This document shows positions 8,905 to 17,251 of a stretch of 64,000 bases of DNA, piece by piece. Source of the DNA: Loktanella sp. 5RATIMAR09 (lineage in GTDB: Bacteria > Pseudomonadota > Alphaproteobacteria > Rhodobacterales > Rhodobacteraceae); assembly GCF_001419985.1 (NCBI RefSeq), contig NZ_LJAL01000001.1, positions 310,001 through 374,000 on the forward strand, written 5' to 3'. Numbering within the stretch: the first letter of the stretch is position 1; each line of letters opens with the position of its first letter. Below the pieces are notes generated by a model. It worked only from the letters and a program-made list of their open reading frames with translations, searched no databases and had not been told where the DNA came from. Both the position numbers and the translations under genes were made by a program.

Positions 8905-11160
8905 ATGTCGAAGAATAAACTGACCCGCGAAGATGCGTTGCAATTCCATATGCATCCAACCCCGGGCAAATGGGAAATTCAGGCAACTGTCCCGATGACG
9001 ACGCAACGCGATCTGTCGCTGGCTTATTCCCCCGGTGTCGCAATCCCCTGCGAGGAAATCGCCGCAAACCCCGCGCTGGCCTATGATTACACCAACAAAG
9101 GCAATCTGGTCGCCGTGATTTCAAACGGCACTGCGGTCCTTGGTCTTGGCAATCTGGGCGCGCTGGGCAGCAAGCCGGTGATGGAAGGCAAATCAGTGCT
9201 TTTCAAACGCTTTGCCGACGTCAATTCCATCGACATCGAACTTGATACCGAAGACCCCGAAGAATTCATCAAGGCGGTCCGGCTTATGGGCCCCACGTTT
9301 GGCGGCATCAATCTGGAAGATATCAAAGCACCCGAGTGTTTCATCATCGAACAAACGCTCAAAGAGCAGATGGATATTCCTGTCTTTCACGACGATCAGC
9401 ACGGGACAGCAGTGATCTGTGCCGCAGGTCTGCTGAACGCGCTACACCTGTCTGGCAAGAAAATCGAAGACGTTAAGATCGTCCTCAACGGGGCCGGCGC
9501 CGCCGGGATTGCCTGCCTCGAATTGCTCAAGGCGATGGGTGCCAAGCACGACAACTGCATCATGGCTGATACCAAAGGTGTCATTTACCAAGGCCGGACC
9601 GAGGGCATGAACCAATGGAAATCCGCCCATGCCGCGAATACCACTGCCCGTACACTTGATGACGCGATGAAGGGATGTGACGTGTTCCTCGGAGTCAGCG
9701 CCAAAGGTGCCGTGACACAGGAAATGGTGTCTAACATGGCCGAAAACCCGGTTATTTTCGCTATGGCGAACCCTGATCCTGAAATTACACCCGAAGACGC
9801 CCATGCCGTGCGCGAAGACGCTATCGTCGCCACAGGCCGCAGCGATTACCCCAATCAGGTCAACAACGTGCTGGGCTTTCCGTACCTTTTCCGCGGTGCG
9901 CTGGATATTCACGCCCGTGCCATCAACGATGAAATGAAAATCGCCTGCGCCGAAGCACTGGCTGCGCTCGCCCGCGAAGACGTGCCCGATGAAGTGGCGA
10001 TGGCCTACGGCAAAAAGCTGACCTTCGGGCGCGATTACATCATCCCCACGCCCTTTGATCCGCGCCTGATCCACCGCATCCCCACGGCGGTGGCGCGGGC
10101 TGGTATGAAGACCGGCGTCGCACGGCGGCCCATCGTCGATATGGACGCCTATGAATTGTCGCTTAAATCCCGCATGGACCCCACGCAATCCATCTTGCGC
10201 AGCCTGAATGCGCGTGCCCGCGCCAACCAATCCACCGTTGTGTTCGCCGAAGGGGATGATCCACGCGTATTACGCGCTGCGGTCATGTATCAGCGGTCTG
10301 GCATGGGCAAGGCGCTGATTGTCGGGCGTAAAGATGATGTGAAACAAAAGCTGACCGCCGAAGGTCTGGCCGAGGCCTTTGAGGAGCTTGAAATCATCAA
10401 CGCCGCCACGACTCCGCATTTGGAAACCTACAAGGATTTCCTTTATAAGCGGCTACAACGCAAAGGATTTGATGCGCAAGATGTCCATCGCCTTGCCGCA
10501 CGCGACCGTCACGTGTTTGCGACACTCATGCTTGCGCATGGCCATGCCGACGGGATGGTCACAGGGGCTACACGCAAGTCAGCGCATATTCTGGAATTGA
10601 TCAACCACGTCTTTGACGCCGAACCCCATGATGGTGCGGTGGGTGTTACCGCTGTCCTGCACAAAGGCCGGATCGTGCTGATCACCGACACGCTTGTCCA
10701 CGAATGGCCCGATGAAAACGATCTTGCCGACATCGCCGAACGCGGGGCTGCCGTCGCGCGCGAGCTTGGACTGGAACCGCGTGTTGCGTTCCTGTCTTTT
10801 TCGACCTTCGGTTACCCTGTCTCGGAGCGGGCCGAAAAAATGCACAAGGCGCCGCAAGTGCTCGACGCGCGTAAGGCTGATTTCGAATACGAGGGCGAAA
10901 TGACGGTTGATGTGGCGCTCAATGTCGCCGCACAAGAGAATTATCCGTTCCAACGTCTCACCGGGCCTGCAAATGTCTTGGTTGTTCCGGCGCGGCATTC
11001 CGCCTCGATTTCTGTGAAACTGATGCAGGAAATGGCAGGTGCCACCGTGATCGGGCCGATCCTGTCGGGTATCGGCAAGCCGATCCAGATCTGCTCAACC
11101 GTGTCGACCGTGAACGATATCCTCAACATGGCCGTGATTGCGGCTTGCAAGGTCGATTGA
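8905..11160 (+). CDS. maeB: NADP-dependent malic enzyme with C-terminal phosphotransacetylase-like domain
   Basis: This enzyme oxidatively decarboxylates malate to pyruvate, linking the TCA cycle to gluconeogenesis and NADPH supply. The 751-residue product is the chimeric MaeB type. The malic N-terminal domain has LSLAYSPGVAIPC and YTNKGNLVAVISNGTAVLG. The NAD(P)-binding domain has LNGAGAAGIACLEL. A phosphotransacetylase-like domain starts after about residue 430 (VVFAEGDDPRVLRAA...SAHIL). In this family the PTA domain is a regulatory module. The ATG at 8905 was chosen because AGGGGGA lies just upstream and MSKNKLTREDAL matches the usual start; the in-frame TTG at 8860 lacks support. Confidence 0.94.
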   Translation: MSKNKLTREDALQFHMHPTPGKWEIQATVPMTTQRDLSLAYSPGVAIPCEEIAANPALAYDYTNKGNLVAVISNGTAVLGLGNLGALGSKPVMEGKSVLFKRFADVNSIDIELDTEDPEEFIKAVRLMGPTFGGINLEDIKAPECFIIEQTLKEQMDIPVFHDDQHGTAVICAAGLLNALHLSGKKIEDVKIVLNGAGAAGIACLELLKAMGAKHDNCIMADTKGVIYQGRTEGMNQWKSAHAANTTARTLDDAMKGCDVFLGVSAKGAVTQEMVSNMAENPVIFAMANPDPEITPEDAHAVREDAIVATGRSDYPNQVNNVLGFPYLFRGALDIHARAINDEMKIACAEALAALAREDVPDEVAMAYGKKLTFGRDYIIPTPFDPRLIHRIPTAVARAGMKTGVARRPIVDMDAYELSLKSRMDPTQSILRSLNARARANQSTVVFAEGDDPRVLRAAVMYQRSGMGKALIVGRKDDVKQKLTAEGLAEAFEELEIINAATTPHLETYKDFLYKRLQRKGFDAQDVHRLAARDRHVFATLMLAHGHADGMVTGATRKSAHILELINHVFDAEPHDGAVGVTAVLHKGRIVLITDTLVHEWPDENDLADIAERGAAVARELGLEPRVAFLSFSTFGYPVSERAEKMHKAPQVLDARKADFEYEGEMTVDVALNVAAQENYPFQRLTGPANVLVVPARHSASISVKLMQEMAGATVIGPILSGIGKPIQICSTVSTVNDILNMAVIAACKVD

Positions 11161-12026
11161 TGGCAATCTGGAACCTTGGGTCAATCAACGCGGATTTCGT
11201 GTACCGCGTCCCACACATTCCCGCACCGGGTGAAACGCTGTCGTCCACCGGCCGCCAGATGTTCTTGGGCGGCAAGGGGACCAATATGTCGGTCGCTGCA
11301 GCCCGTGCTGCGGCCCGCGTACATCACATTGGCGCGGTCGGTGAAGACGGACGCTGGGCGATCCAGCGCTTGCTTGAATATGGTGTCGATACCCGCAATA
11401 TCGCTGTATTAGACACTGAAACCGCCCAAGCGATCATTATGGTCGATCCCGAGGGCGAGAATGCAATCGTCCTTCATCCGGGGGCAAATGCCGAAATCCC
11501 CCAAGTTACCCTGCAGGCCGCAATGGCCGAGGCGGAAACCGGCGATTGGCTGATCATCCAGAACGAAACCAACCTGCAACGCACCGCCGCCGAAATGGGC
11601 AAAAAGCTGGGTCTGCAAATCGCCTATGCTGCGGCGCCCTTCGATGCAGATCGTGTAAAGGCGGTGTTGCCGTCTCTCGATTTTCTGATCCTCAACGCGG
11701 TTGAGGCTGCCCAGTTTGAAGAGGCCACCGGCACAGCCCCCGCTGATTTGCCTGTGCGCGATGTCATCGTGACCCGCGGTGCAGACGGCGCAGATTGGTA
11801 CAGCGCGGCTGGAAAACAGCATTTCCCTGCGATCAAAGTCGACCCTGTCGATACCACCGGCGCAGGTGATACCTTCACCGGTTACGTTCTTGCTGGCCTT
11901 GATCGGGGATTGCCGATGGCGCAGGCGATCGGGCAAGCGACCAAAGCAGGCGCGCTGATGGTCATGCGGCATGGCACCGCCGATGTGATCCCCGATCTAT
12001 CCGAAGTGCAGGACTTTCATCCCTGA
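11160..12026 (+). CDS. PfkB/ribokinase-family carbohydrate kinase
   Basis: The 288-residue protein is a PfkB-family sugar kinase that would phosphorylate a sugar or nucleoside hydroxyl with ATP. It shows GGKGTNMSVAAARAA (first PfkB signature) near residue 39 and the C-terminal ATP/anion-hole signature DTTGAGDTFTGYVLAG with its catalytic Asp. The ATG overlaps the maeB stop by one base, so it is probably co-transcribed with maeB. Ribokinase is the closest well-known relative, but no rbs transport genes are nearby and the substrate cannot be assigned. Confidence 0.88.
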   Translation: MAIWNLGSINADFVYRVPHIPAPGETLSSTGRQMFLGGKGTNMSVAAARAAARVHHIGAVGEDGRWAIQRLLEYGVDTRNIAVLDTETAQAIIMVDPEGENAIVLHPGANAEIPQVTLQAAMAEAETGDWLIIQNETNLQRTAAEMGKKLGLQIAYAAAPFDADRVKAVLPSLDFLILNAVEAAQFEEATGTAPADLPVRDVIVTRGADGADWYSAAGKQHFPAIKVDPVDTTGAGDTFTGYVLAGLDRGLPMAQAIGQATKAGALMVMRHGTADVIPDLSEVQDFHP

Positions 12027-12050
12027 CATCTGCGTTTTCCCTCTTGGAAC

Positions 12051-12066
12051 GGCCAGAACACTGGCC
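12051..12066. other. Small perfect hairpin between kinase and aminotransferase genes
   Basis: GGCCAG, an AACA loop and CTGGCC form a perfect 6-bp stem 26 bases before the aminotransferase start. No U-run follows, so it is not a classic terminator. It could be an mRNA-stability hairpin, an operator half-site pair, or chance. Confidence 0.3.
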
Positions 12067-12092
12067 TAGCGTCCGCGATAAGGAGACCGCAA

Positions 12093-12992
12093 ATGACCGA
12101 AGTGACCACTCATCAGGCCCAGGATGATGCCCGTAACGAGACGATCCTGATCTACGTTGACGGCAAGATCGTTCCCAAATCCCAAGCGACCGTCAGTGTT
12201 TATGACAGCGGATTTATGCTGGGTGATGGTGTTTGGGAAGGGCTGCGGCTTTATGATGGCAAATGGGCCTTTATGGATGAGCATCTTGACCGGCTTTTCG
12301 AGGCCGCAAAAGCGATTGATCTCGACATTGGCATGGACCGAAAAGGCGTGGTTTCCGCCTTGTTAGAGACACAAAAGGCCAATGGCATGACCACAGATGC
12401 CCACGCGCGACTGATGGTGACCCGTGGGGTAAAGGTGCGCCCTTTCCAACACCCCGGCCTGTCGCAATCTGGGCCTACTTTCGTGATCATCATGGAGCAT
12501 TCGCGCCCCAAAATCCCGCGCCCGATTACCCTTGCCACGGTCCCCCACCAGCGTGGCCTGCCAATGACGCAAGACCCGAAACTGAACAGCCACTCGAAAC
12601 TCAACTGCATCCTCGCCTGCATCGCTGCGCAAAAGGCAGGTGCAGATGAAGCGCTGATGCTCGACGTGCATGGCTTTGTGAACACGACAAATGCCTGCAA
12701 CTTCTTTATCGTCAAAAAGGGCGCGGTCTGGACCAGCACGGGTGACTATTGCATGAACGGCATCACCCGCCAAAAGGTGATCGACCTGTGCCGCGCCAAT
12801 CAGATACCGGTGTTTGAGCGCAACTATAGCCTCGTTGATACTTACGCTGCAGATGAGGCGTTTCTCACGGGGACTTTCGGCGCGCAAACCCCCGTCAGCA
12901 CGATTGATGGCCGCACGATTGGTAGCGGCGAACTCGGTCCGGTGACCGCACGTTTGCGCACGCTCTACAAGGATTTGGTGGAACGGTCATGA
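12093..12992 (+). CDS. Class IV aminotransferase (BCAT/D-amino-acid aminotransferase fold)
   Basis: The 299-residue protein has the fold-type IV PLP aminotransferase layout: YDSGFMLGDGVWEGLR near residue 37, a PLP lysine candidate Lys169 in SHSKLNCILA, and TGTFGAQTPV near the end. Branched-chain and D-amino-acid aminotransferases normally carry a glutamate that holds the PLP ring nitrogen in a G-x-x-x-E pattern; here the stretch GFVNTTNACNFF places Thr198 there. AGGAGA lies upstream of the ATG. The next gene encodes a sulfotransferase-like protein, and the pair looks like one unit. Calling it IlvE would go beyond the evidence. Confidence 0.85.
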   Translation: MTEVTTHQAQDDARNETILIYVDGKIVPKSQATVSVYDSGFMLGDGVWEGLRLYDGKWAFMDEHLDRLFEAAKAIDLDIGMDRKGVVSALLETQKANGMTTDAHARLMVTRGVKVRPFQHPGLSQSGPTFVIIMEHSRPKIPRPITLATVPHQRGLPMTQDPKLNSHSKLNCILACIAAQKAGADEALMLDVHGFVNTTNACNFFIVKKGAVWTSTGDYCMNGITRQKVIDLCRANQIPVFERNYSLVDTYAADEAFLTGTFGAQTPVSTIDGRTIGSGELGPVTARLRTLYKDLVERS

Positions 12993-13044
12993 TGTGGCAG
13001 CAGTATGTACACGCTGTGGACAACCTCTCCGCGGGATGTGGCCG

Positions 13045-13743
13045 ATGAGAATTGCCATGTGGTCCGGCCCGCGCAATCTCTCGACCGCGATGATGTACGC
13101 CTTTGGCAACCGCGCGGATTTCGCGGTTTGGGATGAGCCGTTCTACGCCCCCTATCTGAAGGTAACCGGCGCAAACCACCCGATGCGTGCTGACATCATC
13201 GCCGGACACGAGACCGACCCGACGATCGTCGCACAACGCTGTTTAGACACTATTCCAGCCGAAAAACCGCATTTCTACATGAAGCACATGCCGCATCACA
13301 TGATTGCGGGCTTCCCGTTAGACTGGGCGCGGGATTGCATCAACATCCACCTGATCCGCCACCCCGCCCGCGTGATTGCAAGCTACGGTGCCAAGCGTGA
13401 CGAGATGACGCTCGAAGACATCGGCTTCACCCAGCAAGCGGCCCTCTATGACCAGATTGGCGGCCTCGTAATTGACAGTGCGGACATCCGTGCAGACCCC
13501 GGTACGATGTTGGAAAAACTCTGTGATGCGATTGATCTGAACTTCGATCCGGCAATGCTCGCATGGCCCGCAGGGCCACGTGCGGTTGATGGTGTCTGGG
13601 CCGCCCATTGGTACAACGCGGTCCATCAAAGTACGGGATTTGCGTCTGCCGAAGGGCCGCTACCGACGGTAGATGCAAAACATCGCCAAATGCTTGCCAA
13701 AGCCATACCGCTTTACGAAAAAATGCAGGCCAGAAAGCTCTGA
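13045..13743 (+). CDS. Sulfotransferase-like P-loop protein
   Basis: The 232-residue product starts MRIAMWSGPRNLSTAMM. The SGPRNLST stretch is a P-loop like the PAPS 5'-phosphosulfate loop of sulfotransferases, and INIHLIRHPARVIASY resembles the 3'-phosphate-binding segment. It would transfer a sulfuryl group or otherwise use a nucleotide; the acceptor is unknown. ATG at 13045 was chosen because earlier in-frame starts add residues not resembling the family. It follows the aminotransferase gene by 52 bases on the same strand. It ends tail-to-tail with argG, with a repeat element between them. Confidence 0.75.
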   Translation: MRIAMWSGPRNLSTAMMYAFGNRADFAVWDEPFYAPYLKVTGANHPMRADIIAGHETDPTIVAQRCLDTIPAEKPHFYMKHMPHHMIAGFPLDWARDCINIHLIRHPARVIASYGAKRDEMTLEDIGFTQQAALYDQIGGLVIDSADIRADPGTMLEKLCDAIDLNFDPAMLAWPAGPRAVDGVWAAHWYNAVHQSTGFASAEGPLPTVDAKHRQMLAKAIPLYEKMQARKL

Positions 13744-13753
13744 AAGCCCTCGC

Positions 13754-13812
13754 CATTATTGGCCCAAAAATATCTTGGGGGGGACCCGGTACGGGTCGGG
13801 GGTAAAACCCCC
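13754..13812 (-). repeat. 3'-UTR repeat element, copy A (downstream of argG)
   Basis: Read on the minus strand, the element begins directly after the argG TGA. It consists of a GGGGG-TTTTA-CCCCC hairpin, a second hairpin GACCCG/CGGGTC, a C-run, and then the conserved block GATATTTTTGGGCCA followed by ATAAT. Copy B at 15109-15167 has the same order and the same conserved block after another stop codon. The hairpin plus T-run suggests a transcription terminator or RNA-processing signal for argG. Confidence 0.75.
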
Positions 13813-15027
13813 TCAGCCCTTACGATTACGCGCCGCCAGCAACTTCAGCCGCAACGCGTTCAACTGGATGAACCCTTGCGCATCCGTCTGGTCATAAGCA
13901 CCCGCATCATCCTCGAAGGTCACATGCGCCTCAGAATACAGTGACTGATCCGACCAGCGCGCAACAGTCGTGGCCGACCCTTTATAAAGCTTCACACGCA
14001 CCGTTCCAGACACATGCTCCTGGCTCTTGTCGATCAGGGCTTGCAGCATTTCCCGCTCGGGCGAGAACCAGAAACCGTTGTAGATCAGCTCCGCATACCG
14101 GGGCATGATGCTGTCTTTCAGGTGCCCCGCACCGCTATCCAGCGTAATCTGCTCAATCCCGCGATGCGCTTCGAGCAGCACAGTACCGCCGGGTGTTTCG
14201 TAAATCCCGCGTGATTTCATGCCGACAAAGCGGTTTTCAACCAAATCAAGCCGGCCGACACCGTGCTTGCCACCCAATTCGTTCAGCTTGGTCAGGATCG
14301 TTGCAGGCGACATGCGCTCGCCATTGATTCCTACGGCATCACCACGCTCAAACGCAATCTCGACCATCTCCGCAGTATCGGGGGCCTCTTCGGGGGCGAC
14401 GGTGCGCTGGTACACATAATCCGGCGCCTCAACACCCGGATCTTCAAGTACTTTCCCCTCGGATGATGTGTGCAAAAGGTTTGCATCCACACTGAACGGC
14501 GCTTCGCCGCGCTTGTCTTTGGCAACAGGAATCTGGTTCTTTTCGGCGAACTCCAAAAGACGGGTCCGGCTTGTCAAATCCCACTCACGCCAAGGCGCGA
14601 TCACCTTGATTTCAGGGTTCAACGCATAGGCCGCCAGTTCAAACCGCACCTGATCGTTGCCTTTACCAGTCGCACCATGCGCCACAGCATCGGCCCCCTC
14701 TGCGGCAGCAATCTCAACCAGCCGCTTGGAAATCAAAGGCCGCGCAATCGAGGTGCCCAGCAGATAAAGCCCTTCGTACAGCGCATTGGCGCGAAACATG
14801 GGGAAAACAAAGTCGCGCACAAACTCTTCGCGCAGGTCCTCGATATAGATCGCAGATGCGCCCATCATCTCTGCTTTGGCGCGCGCTGGTTCAAGCTCCT
14901 CACCCTGACCAAGGTCGGCAGTAAAGGTCACGACCTCGCAGCCATACTCGGTTTGCAACCATTTCAGGATGATCGAGGTATCAAGCCCACCGGAATAGGC
15001 CAGTACAACTTTTTTCGGAGCGGTCAT
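13813..15027 (-). CDS. argG: Argininosuccinate synthase
   Basis: ArgG joins citrulline and aspartate with ATP to make argininosuccinate in arginine biosynthesis. The N-terminal PP-loop [18 protein letters not shown], the segment [14 protein letters not shown], and ETPGGTVL are all family marks. Length, 404 residues, is normal. It is a single gene on the minus strand, with repeat copy A just after its stop. argJ, also arginine pathway, lies 33 kb away at 48406-49620. Confidence 0.97.
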   Translation of the reverse strand: MTAPKKVVLAYSGGLDTSIILKWLQTEYGCEVVTFTADLGQGEELEPARAKAEMMGASAIYIEDLREEFVRDFVFPMFRANALYEGLYLLGTSIARPLISKRLVEIAAAEGADAVAHGATGKGNDQVRFELAAYALNPEIKVIAPWREWDLTSRTRLLEFAEKNQIPVAKDKRGEAPFSVDANLLHTSSEGKVLEDPGVEAPDYVYQRTVAPEEAPDTAEMVEIAFERGDAVGINGERMSPATILTKLNELGGKHGVGRLDLVENRFVGMKSRGIYETPGGTVLLEAHRGIEQITLDSGAGHLKDSIMPRYAELIYNGFWFSPEREMLQALIDKSQEHVSGTVRVKLYKGSATTVARWSDQSLYSEAHVTFEDDAGAYDQTDAQGFIQLNALRLKLLAARNRKG

Positions 15028-15108
15028 GCGTCAACGCCTTTGCATCAATATAAGTTGACCCGCGCGATAAAGGTTTTTGAGGGCAGGAGCAAGAACACCA
15101 ACCTCCCA

Positions 15109-15167
15109 CATTATTACTGGCCCAAAAATATCCTGGGGGAGACGCGCAGCGGCGGGGGTGAACCCCC
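15109..15167 (-). repeat. 3'-UTR repeat element, copy B (downstream of NUDIX gene)
   Basis: Read on the minus strand it starts right after the NUDIX gene's TAG: a GGGGG-TTCA-CCCCC hairpin, a variable GC-rich part, a C-run, and the block GATATTTTTGGGCCA followed by GTAAT. It lies between the NUDIX gene and argG on the same strand. The variable middle differs from copy A while both ends are kept, as expected for a structured element. The argG promoter must lie in the remaining bases 15028-15108. Confidence 0.75.
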
Positions 15168-15605
15168 CTATCGCGCGAACCGTGCCACAAAATCCGCATC
15201 TCCGTCGTTGTAAAGCTCTGCCAAAGCCTCCTCGACCGATAACCAAAGCGCCAGATGCCCGGGCTCGCTTGGCGGGCCGTGGGGTCGCACGGGGCGTGCC
15301 AGATAGATATGACACAGCTTTTCGGCCCATAGGTCGTATTCCGGCATAAAGGTGAACCGCCGGAACGCGCCCAGCTTGCGTGGTGCCGCAATGCGCCAGC
15401 CTGTTTCCTCGAATACCTCGCGGTGCAGCGCATTCAGCGGATGTTCACCCGGATCGATACCGCCGCCGGGCAGTTGAACCTCAAAATGCGGATCGCCCTG
15501 ATAGGTGCACAGCAACTTGCCTGCACGCGGCAAAATCGCGTAAACACCGGGTCGTAATTTGTAGCGCTGCCCGTTTTGTGGCACCTCGCCATACCGTCTG
15601 ATCAT
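15168..15605 (-). CDS. NUDIX hydrolase
   Basis: The 145-residue protein carries a NUDIX box: GGGIDPGEHPLNALHREVFEETGWRI around residues 50-75, in which the REVFEETG part holds the metal-binding glutamates. It would hydrolyse a nucleoside diphosphate linked to another group; the substrate is unknown. The start at 15605 (MIRRYGEVP) has GGTGAAG upstream; the longer frame to 15806 runs antisense through hslO and is not credible. It is divergent from hslO, and repeat copy B follows its stop. Confidence 0.88.
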   Translation of the reverse strand: MIRRYGEVPQNGQRYKLRPGVYAILPRAGKLLCTYQGDPHFEVQLPGGGIDPGEHPLNALHREVFEETGWRIAAPRKLGAFRRFTFMPEYDLWAEKLCHIYLARPVRPHGPPSEPGHLALWLSVEEALAELYNDGDADFVARFAR

Positions 15606-15681
15606 AGCTTCACCCTTGGACGCCGCCTTGCCCCACCTATATAGGCGCGGTATGCCATCCAGAAACCTGTTAGGAAAGACC

Positions 15682-16674
15682 ATGAGCCTCGGCACCAAAA
15701 TCGCCTGGGACGATACCGTCCTGCCATTCCAACTTGACGCCTCCGACATCCGTGGACGGGTGGCGCGGCTTGATGGTGTGTTGGAACAGGTTCTCAAGCA
15801 GCACAACTATCCCGCCATGATCGAAGGTCTGGTGGCTGAAATGGCGCTATTGACCGCATTGATCGGTCAAACCATGAAACTGCGGTGGAAGCTGTCATTG
15901 CAGGTTCGCGGCGATGGCCCCGCGCGTTTGATCGCCACCGATTACTATGGCCCGACCGAAGACGGCGCACCTGCGCGTATCCGTGCATATGCTTCGTATG
16001 ACGCGGAAACACTGGATCAGACGGCTGATCCGTTTAGCCAGATTGGCAAGGGTTATTTTGCGATCCTGATTGATCAGGGTCAGGATATGGCCCCCTATCA
16101 GGGGATCACACCGATTGCTGGCGGGTCTCTTTCCGCCTGTGCCGAGACCTATTTCGCACAGTCCGAACAACTGCCGACGCGGTTTCAACTGACCCATGGC
16201 CTGTCGCAACTGCCCGGTGAAGGGACCCATTGGCGTGCGGGTGGCGTGATGTTGCAGCACATGCCCAAGGCGTCACCCCATGTGACCGGTGAAGGCGGAT
16301 CAGGCGAAGATGGCCTGCTGGACGCAACTGATATCTTGGATGCTGAAGAGGGCGAAAACTGGATTCGCGCCAATGTGCTCTTGGATACGGTGGACGAGAT
16401 TGAGCTGATCGGCCCAAGCGTTGCGCCCACGGACCTGCTTGTGCGTTTGTTCCATGAGGAACAGCCGCGCGTCTATGATGCCCAGCCCGTCAAATTCGGC
16501 TGTAGCTGTTCCGAAGATGCTGTCCGTCAAAGCCTGTCGATCTATTCGGCCAAGGATATCGGCACGATGACAACAAAAGAAGGCACCGTAACGGCAGACT
16601 GCCAGTTCTGTGGGGCGCATTATATTTTCAAACCTGAAACGCTCGGGTTCGAAGCCACGGACACCGGTGCCTGA
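15682..16674 (+). CDS. hslO: Redox-regulated chaperone Hsp33
   Basis: Hsp33 is a holdase activated by oxidation of a zinc-bound cysteine cluster. The C-terminal redox switch is present: CSC in the FGCSCSEDAV segment and CQFC in ADCQFCGAHY, the CxC...CxxC pattern. The N-terminal domain starts MSLGTKIAWDDTVLPFQL, matching alphaproteobacterial Hsp33. ATG at 15682 has AGGAAAG upstream; the frame extends upstream but without support. Length is 330 residues. The next gene overlaps its end by 8 bases. Confidence 0.94.
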   Translation: MSLGTKIAWDDTVLPFQLDASDIRGRVARLDGVLEQVLKQHNYPAMIEGLVAEMALLTALIGQTMKLRWKLSLQVRGDGPARLIATDYYGPTEDGAPARIRAYASYDAETLDQTADPFSQIGKGYFAILIDQGQDMAPYQGITPIAGGSLSACAETYFAQSEQLPTRFQLTHGLSQLPGEGTHWRAGGVMLQHMPKASPHVTGEGGSGEDGLLDATDILDAEEGENWIRANVLLDTVDEIELIGPSVAPTDLLVRLFHEEQPRVYDAQPVKFGCSCSEDAVRQSLSIYSAKDIGTMTTKEGTVTADCQFCGAHYIFKPETLGFEATDTGA

Positions 16675-17251
16675 TCTACGTAAAAGACTGGAAGATGCGC
16701 TTGCACAAACGGGCAGCGCTTCTTCCGATTTTGACCTGAACGCCGATGTGAAAAAACCTGATGCGGTGCTTACGCCTGCGGCCGTTCTTATCGGAATTCG
16801 CGCTGAAACAAAGACCGTTATTCTTACAAAGCGCTCGGCGCGGCTCAAACATCACCCCGGTCAAATTGCCTTTCCTGGCGGCAAGAAAGATCCCACTGAC
16901 GACACGCTTGTCGATGCCGCCCTGCGCGAAGCCAGCGAGGAAATTGGCCTGCCGCCTCTGATTGTCGATGTTCTGGGTGAACTGCCGCCGCATCAGACCG
17001 TCACGGGGTATCAGGTGACACCGGTTGTCGGTCTCATTGACGGGCACTATGATCCTGTGGCGGAGCAGGGCGAAGTGAGCGAGATTTTCGAGGTCCCTTT
17101 GACGCATCTGGTCGATGCCCGAAACTACCTGATCGAGGGTCGCCGCTGGCAAGGTCGTCGCAGGCTTTATTACACCGTGCCTTTCGGCCCCTATTATATC
17201 TGGGGCGCCACCGCCCGCATCCTGCGCGCCTTTGCCGAGCGAATGACATGA
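16667..17251 (+). CDS. CoA pyrophosphatase-type NUDIX hydrolase
   Basis: The sequence ILTKRSARLKHHPGQIAFPG followed by GKKDPTDD and ALREASEEIGL is the signature of the NudL/YeaB group, which cleaves coenzyme A and its derivatives to 3',5'-ADP and phosphopantetheine compounds. The likely start is GTG at 16667 (194 residues), overlapping hslO by 8 bases; longer frames would run deep inside hslO. It ends with an ATGA overlap to the CCA-adding enzyme gene. Start choice is less certain than identity. Confidence 0.88.
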   Translation: MPDLRKRLEDALAQTGSASSDFDLNADVKKPDAVLTPAAVLIGIRAETKTVILTKRSARLKHHPGQIAFPGGKKDPTDDTLVDAALREASEEIGLPPLIVDVLGELPPHQTVTGYQVTPVVGLIDGHYDPVAEQGEVSEIFEVPLTHLVDARNYLIEGRRWQGRRRLYYTVPFGPYYIWGATARILRAFAERMT

